From Pectobacterium peruviense (lineage in GTDB: Bacteria; Pseudomonadota; Gammaproteobacteria; Enterobacterales; Enterobacteriaceae), in contig NZ_LXFV01000007.1 of NCBI RefSeq assembly GCF_002847345.1, positions 186,001-250,000 of the forward strand: 64,000 nt of DNA. Direction: 5' to 3'. Under the pieces are notes generated by a model, which saw nothing but the letters and a program-made list of their open reading frames with translations, did not search any database and had not been told where the DNA came from. The position numbers and the translations under genes were made by a program. Shown piece after piece: positions 39,545 through 47,150 of the stretch (position 1 is the first letter of the stretch; the number at the start of each line of letters is the position of its first letter).

Positions 39545-40554
39545 TGAAAACCATTACCCTCGCCCACGGCAGCGGCGGCCGAGCGATGCAACAGTTGATT
39601 TCCAGCCTGTTTATAGAGGCCTTCTCTAATCCATGGCTCGCAGAACAAGAAGATGCGGCACGCTTATCGCTGGCGGAGCTCACAGCCAGCGGTGACCGGT
39701 TGGCTTTCTCTACCGACAGCTATGTGATTGATCCGTTATTCTTTCCCGGTGGGAATATTGGAAAACTGGCAGTCTGTGGCACAGCCAATGATATTGCTGT
39801 CAGCGGTGCGCGACCACGCTGGCTCTCCTGCGGTTTTATCCTCGAAGAAGGATTAAGTCTGGAGATGCTGGAAACTATCGTGCGCAGCATGGCGCAAACT
39901 GCCCAAGAAGCCGGCCTGGATATCGTCACTGGCGACACCAAAGTGGTTCCACGCGGCGCGGCGGATAAAATTTTTATTAACACGGCGGGCATCGGTGCCA
40001 TTCCCCGTCAGGTGTGCTGGGGAACCCATCAGATCGACAAAGGCGATGTCATTATCGTCAGTGGAACGCTGGGCGATCACGGGGCGACGATCCTCAATCT
40101 GCGCGAACAGCTTGGTCTGGAAGGTGAACTCGCCAGCGACTGTGCGGTGTTAACTCCCCTGATTCAAACGCTGCTACCGATACCCGGCGTCAAAGCGCTA
40201 CGCGATGCCACGCGCGGTGGCGTGAATGCCGTGCTACATGAATTTGCAGCCAGCAGCGGATATGGGATGGACATTATCGAGGCACAGCTGCCAGTAAAAC
40301 CCGTGGTTCGCGGCGTATGCGAACTGCTGGGACTGGATCCGCTAAATTTCGCCAATGAGGGTAAAGTGGTCATTATTACCCGCCGAGAATCCGCATCCGC
40401 CGTGATGGAGGCCTTACATCAGCACCCGTTGGGATGTGACGCGGCGTTGATTGGCGAAGTAACCGAACGAAAAGGTGTACGCATAACCGGGCTTTACAGC
40501 GTGAAGCGCACGCTGGATCTTCCTCATGCGGAGCCCTTACCGCGTATTTGTTAG
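39541..40554 (+). CDS. hypE: Hydrogenase maturation protein HypE
   Basis: HypE dehydrates the carbamoyl group placed by HypF on its C-terminal cysteine to a thiocyanate, using ATP. From ATG 39541 (overlapping hypD by four bases) it has 337 residues and belongs to the PurM/SelD fold. Its N terminus is LAHGSGGRAMQQL, it carries STDSYVIDPLFFPGGNIGKLAVCGTANDIAVSGA, and it ends in the essential PRIC tail. An in-frame extension to 39502 lies inside hypD and is rejected. Confidence 0.96.
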   Translation: MMKTITLAHGSGGRAMQQLISSLFIEAFSNPWLAEQEDAARLSLAELTASGDRLAFSTDSYVIDPLFFPGGNIGKLAVCGTANDIAVSGARPRWLSCGFILEEGLSLEMLETIVRSMAQTAQEAGLDIVTGDTKVVPRGAADKIFINTAGIGAIPRQVCWGTHQIDKGDVIIVSGTLGDHGATILNLREQLGLEGELASDCAVLTPLIQTLLPIPGVKALRDATRGGVNAVLHEFAASSGYGMDIIEAQLPVKPVVRGVCELLGLDPLNFANEGKVVIITRRESASAVMEALHQHPLGCDAALIGEVTERKGVRITGLYSVKRTLDLPHAEPLPRIC

Positions 40555-40570
40555 CCCGCACACGGTGAAA

Positions 40571-40593
40571 ACGCTGGCGGATTATGCCAGCGT
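40571..40593. terminator. Hairpin between convergent hypE and hybE
   Basis: ACGCTGGC (40571-40578) pairs with GCCAGCGT (40586-40593) around a seven-base loop, 16 bases past the hypE stop. There is no long T tract. Confidence 0.55.
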
Positions 40594-40615
40594 GCTCTCA
40601 CTGACTTCTACACTT

Positions 40616-41089
40616 CTACGAGAGATGAAAAAATGCCCTACGACCTCGACTGGTAGGCATATTGCCGTCCACCACAGGTAAGGAAAGTGCCATGCGCACG
40701 GTTTGTTCTGCCAGCGTCAGCATCGCTTCCGCCGTCAGGGTTTTCTTCAACGGTGACATCAGAGATGAAGCCAGATATTGTCCACATCCGTCAACATAAC
40801 CCACAGTAAAGCGGATATCGCCGCAGGGCAGTCTCAGCCCCAGCGACTCCCCAACAGTCCGTCGTAGCCAGCACTGATCCGGGCCGGGTAGTACCAGCAG
40901 GCTCAGCATCCAAGGCGTCAACATGCAGCCAATCCACTGGTGCTCAAACAGTTGAAATCCGCACGCGGACACCGGAATCTGAGGCTGAAAAAAAGGCAAA
41001 GACTGCATTTCCCTCTCCGCGATCGCCTGAAAAGCCGTTTCTAACTGTGCGGCTGGATTGTGCTGAAACCCGTTAACAACATCCGGCAT
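40616..41089 (-). CDS. hybE: Hydrogenase-2 assembly chaperone HybE
   Basis: HybE is the chaperone that holds the HybO precursor and prevents premature Tat export. It has 157 residues from ATG 41089 (E. coli 162); an in-frame extension to 41164 runs through hybD and is rejected. Conserved segments are QWIGCMLTPWMLSLLVLPGPDQCW, FTVGYVDGCGQYLASSLMSPL and GRRAFF. It overlaps hybD by 17 bases. It is the last gene of this hyb operon; hybF and hybG do not follow. Confidence 0.92.
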   Translation of the reverse strand: MPDVVNGFQHNPAAQLETAFQAIAEREMQSLPFFQPQIPVSACGFQLFEHQWIGCMLTPWMLSLLVLPGPDQCWLRRTVGESLGLRLPCGDIRFTVGYVDGCGQYLASSLMSPLKKTLTAEAMLTLAEQTVRMALSLPVVDGNMPTSRGRRAFFHLS

Positions 41090-41573
41090 CAGATGCCTCC
41101 CGCAGTTCGGCGACCACGCCGCTAGACTGCAACGCCGCCAGAACCTGAGCGAGCGCAGGCTCAATCGCCCGACTGACCAAGGCCGTCAGGCCGATACCGG
41201 GTTCAAGCGATGCAGGCACAACGCCCACCAGCGTCAATCGACGGGGGAATTCCTCCGTCAGCCGTAGCGCCATCAGCACATCGGAAAGCCCGAGCTGGTG
41301 GGGCGACACTTTACGGGTAAAGAACGCGGGGATTTCCTCATCATGCAGCTCCACGACACTGCCGGGTGGGCTATCAGCCAGAACCGCATCGGCCACAATC
41401 AGGTGATCGCGATTTGCCATTACGTCCATCAGTTCCATTCCTGACGTGCCACCATCCAACACCTCGACGTGCTCCGGCAAACGGTAGCGCTGCTCAAGCG
41501 CTTCAATAATGCGAACGCCCACGGCCTCATCGCCCAACAGCAGGTTGCCAATCCCCAGCACCAGAATGCTCAT
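41073..41573 (-). CDS. hybD: Hydrogenase-2 maturation endopeptidase HybD
   Basis: HybD cleaves the 15-residue C-terminal tail of HybC once nickel is in place. The 166-residue protein has the metal ligands in GIGNLLLGDEAVGV (Glu16-type), the aspartate in VADAV and the histidine in SPHQLGLSDVL. ATG 41573 shares one base with the hybC stop (TGATG), which is preferred over a GTG one codon upstream. The E. coli protein is 164 residues. Confidence 0.95.
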   Translation of the reverse strand: MSILVLGIGNLLLGDEAVGVRIIEALEQRYRLPEHVEVLDGGTSGMELMDVMANRDHLIVADAVLADSPPGSVVELHDEEIPAFFTRKVSPHQLGLSDVLMALRLTEEFPRRLTLVGVVPASLEPGIGLTALVSRAIEPALAQVLAALQSSGVVAELREASDAGCC

Positions 41574-43267
41574 CACAACACCCTAACCTTGGTCACTTCC
41601 TGACCTGAGGTATCGACAAGATGCACGGCGCAGGACATACAGGGATCGAACGAATGAATCGTTCTCACGACTTCCAACGGTTTGTACGGATCTGCCACCG
41701 ATGTCCCCACCAGAGAACGTTCATAAGGGCCAGGCTCATTGTTAAAATTGCGCGGCCCCGCATTCCAGGTTGAAGGCACAACCGCCTGATAGTTGGCTAT
41801 TTTTCCATCTTTAATAACCACCCAGTGCGACAGTGCACCGCGCGGTGCTTCAATAAAGCCCACACCGCGGAATTCACCTTGCTCTGGGATGTTGGGGGGA
41901 ATAAACGTTTCATGATCGCCATTACCGATATTCGTCACCAGCGCCTGCCACTGCTGTGCCAGCGTGTCATGCAGCACGCAGGTATGTACGGTGCGCCCTA
42001 AAACCCGGCCCAACGTTGATGGCAGTTGATCCTCCGTCATTACGTTACCGGTTAGCGTTTTGTAAATATCATTGGCGCGTGTGAAATAATGCTGTGCGGG
42101 CTGATAGCCAGCTCGCAGATTGCACAGCAGCCACGCCAAAGGCCCCATTTCCACCGCATTGCCATAGAAGGTTGGCGATTTCACCCATGAATATTTACCG
42201 TCATCCTGCCAGCCGGTGTAATTCGGGCGGGTCAATCCCTCCCAAGGAGCCAACGGCTGATCATCCTGATACCAGGCATGTTTGCCACTTTCCTCGATCC
42301 CCTTGAGTAGATATTCATCACGCGGATTGTTTATCGGGCGAAATTTTCCATTATCCAGAAACCCGCCCGGCATCAGGAACGTCTCACTTTTACGATCGAC
42401 AGGCAGTTCCGGTACACAGAGATAACAGTCGGCTCCTCGCCCCACGGTGAACCACTCAGGATAATGAGCAGCGATAACCGCTGTGTCGACCAGATAAACC
42501 TGTTCGATGAAATCACCAAGACGATCGATAAAGGATTTCAGATACATCAGGCGTTCCAGATTCAGCACGCCCGGTGAATCAAGATTGATGGGGTTTGCCA
42601 CGCCGCCAACGGCCAGATTCTGAATATGCGGCGTTTTCCCCCCCAGAATCGCGACTATCCGGTTGGCATCACGCTGACACTCCAGCGCCTGCAAATAGTG
42701 AGCGACGGCAATCAGGTTAATCTCCGGCGGCAACGACATCGCCGTGTGTCCCCAATAGCCATTAGCGAAAATACCGAGCTGGCCGCTACCGACCAGATTT
42801 TTAATCTTCTGCTGCACCTGAGCAAATTCCGCTTCACTGTTCAGCGGCCAGTTTGACAGGCCTTTTAGCAGATCGGCGGCTTTTTTCGGGTCGGCCTGTA
42901 GTGCAGAAGTGACATCAACCCAATCCAGCGCAGAAAGTTGGTAGAAGTGCACGATGTGGTCATGAATACTGTGCGCAGCCGCGATGATATTACGGATATA
43001 TTGGGCGTTGACCGGCACTTCCATCCCCAGCGCATTTTCCACCGCCCGCACAGAGGCCAACGCATGAATGGTGGTACACACCCCGCAAATACGTTGCACA
43101 ATCATCCACGCATCGCGCGGATCGTTGCCTTTGACTATCTCCTCCATACCGCGCCACATGGTGCCGGATGACCAGGCTTTAACCACTTTGCCGTCTTCAA
43201 TTTCGCAATCGATGCGCAGATGCCCTTCAATACGGGTGACGGGATCAATGGTGATGCGTTGGCTCAT
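41573..43267 (-). CDS. hybC: Hydrogenase-2 large subunit precursor HybC
   Basis: HybC is the [NiFe] catalytic subunit of the periplasm-facing uptake hydrogenase-2. It has 564 residues (E. coli 567). The nickel ligands are RICGVCT and DPCMSCAVH. The last 15 residues, after the histidine (LVDTSGQEVTKVRVL), are the tail cut off by HybD. It overlaps hybB by 23 bases and hybD by one. It lacks its own Tat signal and is exported with HybO. Confidence 0.97.
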   Translation of the reverse strand: MSQRITIDPVTRIEGHLRIDCEIEDGKVVKAWSSGTMWRGMEEIVKGNDPRDAWMIVQRICGVCTTIHALASVRAVENALGMEVPVNAQYIRNIIAAAHSIHDHIVHFYQLSALDWVDVTSALQADPKKAADLLKGLSNWPLNSEAEFAQVQQKIKNLVGSGQLGIFANGYWGHTAMSLPPEINLIAVAHYLQALECQRDANRIVAILGGKTPHIQNLAVGGVANPINLDSPGVLNLERLMYLKSFIDRLGDFIEQVYLVDTAVIAAHYPEWFTVGRGADCYLCVPELPVDRKSETFLMPGGFLDNGKFRPINNPRDEYLLKGIEESGKHAWYQDDQPLAPWEGLTRPNYTGWQDDGKYSWVKSPTFYGNAVEMGPLAWLLCNLRAGYQPAQHYFTRANDIYKTLTGNVMTEDQLPSTLGRVLGRTVHTCVLHDTLAQQWQALVTNIGNGDHETFIPPNIPEQGEFRGVGFIEAPRGALSHWVVIKDGKIANYQAVVPSTWNAGPRNFNNEPGPYERSLVGTSVADPYKPLEVVRTIHSFDPCMSCAVHLVDTSGQEVTKVRVL

Positions 43268-44444
43268 GCTCTACCTCTAACGATTTATTTTCATTTTTGT
43301 GTTGATGCACAGGCAACACTGGCAACAACCGGATCAACAGGATGTAGGCACAGACTTCTATTGCCACAAAACCGATGGATATCAGCAGCTCGCTGAATGT
43401 TGGGAAATAGCCGTAGCCGTTGCCTGGGTTGTAACTCAATAGGGAATAATTCAGACGCCAGAACGCCGCACCAAAGACCATGCACAGCGCACCGATGAAC
43501 AACAAGCGAGGGTCGCGACGATTATTCTTCCGGCGGAAAAGCAGCAAAGGGATCGCCAGCAGCAATGTTTCCACCCAGAATGAAAGGGCGAAACGATCGA
43601 TGTGCCACAAATACGCGGTCTTGTCTCGCGCAATAAGCTCCCCGAAGCGCAGTACAATAAACAACAACAGCAGAATATCGATGGTGCGGGTCAACCGAGT
43701 GAATAACGGTGTCTCCTGAACGCTTTTCCCCCTAAGGCCCGCCTGAACCAGAGATCCTTCAAAAATCACAATTGAGAATCCCAAAATAGCGGCGGTTAAC
43801 AGCGAAAACAGCGGCAGCATTTCGTAGCTTTGCCATAGCGGGTGCACCTTGATACCCGCAGCAATCATCAGCGACCCCATGGATGACTGATGCATTGATG
43901 GCAGCAAAGCCCCCAGCGCAATAACAAAAAACATCAGTTTATTCAAACGCCTGAGTGAGACCTTACACCCCAAGCGCTCTAACAGCGTCGGAGCAAACTC
44001 CAACACCATCACGCCGATGTATATCGTCATACACACTGCCGTTTCAAAAAGCACTGACGACGTATTGAAATGGCCGGGAATGAAGAAGTAAGGCAGATTC
44101 CAGTAACGCCCCACGTCGATCGTGATGGATAACCCGCCGAGTGAGTAACCGAACAGACTAGCCAGCAGCGCAGGACGCACCAATGGATGATATTCACCGC
44201 GGTTAAAAACATAGACAGCCCAGGCCAACGCCCAGCCACCACACGCCAGACCGGTTCCGACCAACAGATCGAAAGCAATCCAGATACCCCATGGATAGCC
44301 ACCATTTAAATCGGAAACGGAACCAATCCCCAGCACCAGCCTTTTCACGATCAACAACAGGCACAACACAATGAAAGGTGCCAGCAACATCACGGGCCAA
44401 CTCACCAGCCGCCCGCCAAGGGGGCTCGTTTTATGCATCGTCAT
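43245..44444 (-). CDS. hybB: Hydrogenase-2 membrane subunit HybB
   Basis: HybB is an NrfD-family integral membrane protein that passes electrons from hydrogenase-2 to menaquinone. About ten membrane helices are visible. From ATG 44444, six bases after GAGG and 14 bases inside hybA, it has 399 residues (E. coli 392). An in-frame extension to 44561 runs through hybA and is rejected. Conserved segments include [19 protein letters not shown] and [21 protein letters not shown]. The menaquinone genes are in the same window. Confidence 0.95.
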   Translation of the reverse strand: MTMHKTSPLGGRLVSWPVMLLAPFIVLCLLLIVKRLVLGIGSVSDLNGGYPWGIWIAFDLLVGTGLACGGWALAWAVYVFNRGEYHPLVRPALLASLFGYSLGGLSITIDVGRYWNLPYFFIPGHFNTSSVLFETAVCMTIYIGVMVLEFAPTLLERLGCKVSLRRLNKLMFFVIALGALLPSMHQSSMGSLMIAAGIKVHPLWQSYEMLPLFSLLTAAILGFSIVIFEGSLVQAGLRGKSVQETPLFTRLTRTIDILLLLFIVLRFGELIARDKTAYLWHIDRFALSFWVETLLLAIPLLLFRRKNNRRDPRLLFIGALCMVFGAAFWRLNYSLLSYNPGNGYGYFPTFSELLISIGFVAIEVCAYILLIRLLPVLPVHQHKNENKSLEVEHEPTHHH

Positions 44445-45441
44445 GTTCATCCTCTTTTTCGTCCTGATCGTGCTTACCCATGTTGCGCTGCACCAGGAAA
44501 GTGATCCCTGCCAGTGCAGCAAACGGCAGAACCATGCCTTTATACAAAGAGTGCTGCACATGTTCGGAACGCGCCCCCGTTGATAGGCTATCCAGCGGTG
44601 GCAACCCTAAGTTTTCAAACGGTACGCCAGTCAACACCAGCACCTGTGTTCCGCCCCCCTCCAACTCGCCGTATACATGTTGCTGATAATGTGGAAGAGG
44701 ATGTTCGTACCGATCGTTCCCCTGCAATGTCTGGCGTGGAAACCGGTAAGGCTCTCCTGTTTTCCCTGCAAGGCGCATTTTAGCTTCGTCCAGCAGTTGC
44801 TCCCGCGTGCCGAAAATCACCGCCCCCGTTGGGCAGACTTCAACACACCCCGGCAACCCTCCGTTATCCAACCGCTCAACGCCCTTCTGATTGCAAAGCT
44901 CACACTTGTGAATTTTTCCGAACGGGTCGTCATAGTCATATTTCGGCACATTAAACGGGCACCCCACGATGCAGTAACGGCAACCGGTACACACATCGGG
45001 ATCGTAATGCACGATGCCTGTATGGGCGTCTTTACGTAATGCTTGCACCGGACAAACGGATACACAGTTGGGATCCACACAGTGCATGCACTGTTTTTTG
45101 ATATAGGCATAACCGTTTTCCGTCTGGTCTTTATGTACGCCGCTCCCATCACTCCACACCTGAATAATGTTGTTGGTGTAGGGGCTGAGCTTATCGTTGT
45201 TCGACCATATCGGTTCCGTGCCCGCATAGGCGTAGGTCGCCCCATGCGGTGCATCACTATGGTTGATACGCTGACACTGGCTGACGCATGCCTGACACCC
45301 CACGCACAGCGTTGAGTCATACAGCATGCCAAGCGAGTTCGGAATTGGCGGCTTGTTCTCTGCTTTCGCCAACGCAGAGGGGGCGATGCCGACCGTCATC
45401 ATCCCGCCAGTAGCCAGTTTTAGAAAATTACGTCTGTCCAC
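44431..45441 (-). CDS. hybA: Hydrogenase-2 ferredoxin subunit HybA
   Basis: HybA carries electrons from HybO to HybB on the periplasmic side. The 336-residue precursor begins [13 protein letters not shown], a twin-arginine signal. Sixteen cysteines form four [4Fe-4S] sets, among them [35 protein letters not shown] and CELC...CVEVC. A hydrophobic C-terminal anchor lies near 303-320. It follows hybO by three bases and overlaps hybB by 14. E. coli HybA is 328 residues. Confidence 0.96.
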   Translation of the reverse strand: MDRRNFLKLATGGMMTVGIAPSALAKAENKPPIPNSLGMLYDSTLCVGCQACVSQCQRINHSDAPHGATYAYAGTEPIWSNNDKLSPYTNNIIQVWSDGSGVHKDQTENGYAYIKKQCMHCVDPNCVSVCPVQALRKDAHTGIVHYDPDVCTGCRYCIVGCPFNVPKYDYDDPFGKIHKCELCNQKGVERLDNGGLPGCVEVCPTGAVIFGTREQLLDEAKMRLAGKTGEPYRFPRQTLQGNDRYEHPLPHYQQHVYGELEGGGTQVLVLTGVPFENLGLPPLDSLSTGARSEHVQHSLYKGMVLPFAALAGITFLVQRNMGKHDQDEKEDEHDDA

Positions 45442-45444
45442 GGC

Positions 45445-46578
45445 TTACTCCTTGCGCGAGGGCTGATCACCATCGTTACGATTGGTCTTTTGTTGCCGCC
45501 CCAGCTCTTTCACCGTCATCAAACTGACGCCAGCCACCAGCCCCACAACACCGCCAAGCAACCCGACCGTGCTCAGGCTGACATTCCCCCCTTCCTGACT
45601 CATCACGTCTGGTTTGGCATTACGCGGTGTGGGGTTTTCGACGCTGGCGAGTTGAGCTATCCCTTTAGTAAAACCGATACCTTGCTCATTGCAGCCATAG
45701 CATGGATGGCCGATCCCAACCGGCCATATGCCACCACCGACATCACAGAACTCCAGAGTCGGGCAGTTACCGTACGTTTCCGGCCCCTTGCAGCCGAGGT
45801 GGTACAGACACCACCCCTGTCGGTGGCCATCATCACCGAACTGTTTGGCAAAACGCCCCGCATCGAAATGCGGGCGGCGCTCGCAATTCTCATGAATCAG
45901 ACGGGCGTAGGCGAACTCGGGACGGTTTTTCGCATCAAGCGCAGGGGGACGCTGATAGGTAATGATGTGGGCGACGGTGGCCAGGAAGTTATGCGGATTA
46001 GGGGGACAGCCAGGGATGTTGATGACCGTTTTATCAGGCAGGATTTCCTGCAAACTGACCGCGCCGGTAGGATTAACACCGCTTGCAGGAACCCCACCCC
46101 ATGCGGAGCAAGACCCAATTGCGATGATCGCTGCGGCGTGCTGCGCGGCTTCGCGAATGTGGTCAACTATTGGCTTACCGGCCACCATGCAGTAGATTCC
46201 ACCATCCTTTATGGGGATAGATCCATCCACAACCAGCACATATTGGCCTTTGTATTTCTCAATAGCGTGGTGTTTGTTTTCCTCCGCCTGCTCACCAAAC
46301 GCCGCCGAAAGCACTTCGTGATATTCCATAGAGATAACGTTTAACAACAGACTCTCAATAGTCGGGTGAGTCGCCCGTAATAAAGACTCCGTACAGCCTG
46401 TACATTCCTGTGCTCCAATCCAGATAACGGGTGGCCGCGCAGAAGAACTCACCGAGGAAGCGATATCAGCCGCCGCTCGACTGCTCAGCCCCATGGTTGC
46501 AGCCAGCGCAGCGCACAGCTTCATGAAATCACGACGATTGACACCCTCACGGAAAAACATTTTATTTTCTTCAGTCAT
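45445..46578 (-). CDS. hybO: Hydrogenase-2 small subunit HybO
   Basis: HybO is the iron-sulfur small subunit. It is exported by Tat with HybC and anchored by a C-terminal helix. The 377 residues start with NRRDFMKLCAALAATMGL, the Tat signal. Then come WIGAQECTGCTES (proximal cluster), IPGCPPNPHN, the medial and distal cluster cysteines (CYHLGCKGPETYGNCP-type, HPCYGCNEQGIGF), and a tail helix GLLGGVVGLVAGVSLM. E. coli HybO is 372 residues. It is the first gene of hybOABCDE, with an FNR-like box about 90 bases upstream. Confidence 0.96.
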   Translation of the reverse strand: MTEENKMFFREGVNRRDFMKLCAALAATMGLSSRAAADIASSVSSSARPPVIWIGAQECTGCTESLLRATHPTIESLLLNVISMEYHEVLSAAFGEQAEENKHHAIEKYKGQYVLVVDGSIPIKDGGIYCMVAGKPIVDHIREAAQHAAAIIAIGSCSAWGGVPASGVNPTGAVSLQEILPDKTVINIPGCPPNPHNFLATVAHIITYQRPPALDAKNRPEFAYARLIHENCERRPHFDAGRFAKQFGDDGHRQGWCLYHLGCKGPETYGNCPTLEFCDVGGGIWPVGIGHPCYGCNEQGIGFTKGIAQLASVENPTPRNAKPDVMSQEGGNVSLSTVGLLGGVVGLVAGVSLMTVKELGRQQKTNRNDGDQPSRKE

Positions 46579-46664
46579 TATTCTTACATACCTTCAGTTA
46601 GCCAGTGAGCAACTCACTACAAACTTAATGGCAATACTGATTACTCCTTGCACATAACATCGAA

Positions 46665-46678
46665 TTGATTTGCATCAT
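46665..46678 (-). promoter_or_regulatory. FNR-like box upstream of hybO
   Basis: TTGAT-TTGC-ATCAT matches the FNR consensus TTGAT-N4-ATCAA in nine of ten positions. It lies 87-100 bases before hybO, compatible with an anaerobically activated promoter and a start of transcription near 46630. Confidence 0.55.
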
Positions 46679-46772
46679 TTTTTAATCATCAAAAATTTAT
46701 TATTCATAAAAACATGAGTAAGATCGCTTCAGTTACCTCACTGGTGTTGACACATGGAAAGCACTATCGGAA

Positions 46773-46791
46773 GGAAATAATAATCATTATT
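46773..46791. promoter_or_regulatory. Possible Fur box upstream of hybO
   Basis: GGAAATAATAATCATTATT matches the 19-base Fur consensus at about 15 positions and is nearly palindromic. Iron control of iron-rich hydrogenases would make sense, but the surroundings are AT-rich and chance matches are likely. Confidence 0.3.
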
Positions 46792-47004
46792 ATTTTATGG
46801 GCGTCATTTATCGCAGAATCTTATGACTCTCAAATAAAAAGCATTCCCGTTTGATAAATAAAAAAGAGGCGAACTTATAAGAATGACACTTTCGTCGTTA
46901 TTATTTCCTCCAGCGAAAATAACAATACTTTAAAATAAAACCGGTCCGAAATAATTAACTCCAGCCACCAAATCAGCACATCGCTAATATCGAGCATTTG
47001 ACGT

Positions 47005-47144
47005 TATATATTCTAAATAATTAGAAATGCGGGGGAAAACGTTAGCGTTTTGAATAACGCAAGGCGTTACCCCTTTAGGATAAGGCCCACGAATGGGCCA
47101 GGTAACAAAACCAACGCCTATGCCACTTGAAGTATGGCGGTATG
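47005..47144. repeat. Degenerate ERIC-like element
   Basis: The left end tatattctaaataatta and the right end ccaacgcctatgccacttga plus agtatggcggtat match the termini of the two intact ERIC elements of this window in inverse orientation. The centre has diverged. The element abuts the ybbP stop codon. Confidence 0.5.
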
Positions 47145-47150
47145 CAATCG

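Larger units (their letters stand above)
46579..47150. other. Gap between hybO and ybbP
   Basis: This 572-base AT-rich gap holds the FNR-like and Fur-like sites of hybO and, at its right end, a degenerate ERIC-like element next to the ybbP stop. No gene is visible. It is the right boundary of the hydrogen block; there is no tRNA, integrase or terminal repeat. Confidence 0.6.

Noticed and set aside
45490-46344. A 284-codon plus-strand frame opposite hybO
   Set aside because: Antisense to the hydrogenase-2 small subunit; no domain is recognisable and no ribosome-binding site supports it.
16082-47150. Integrase, tRNA or insertion sequence at the ends of the hydrogen block
   Set aside because: I looked at both flanks and found only a hairpin after purN and a decayed ERIC-like element before ybbP; there is no sign of a genomic-island integration machinery.
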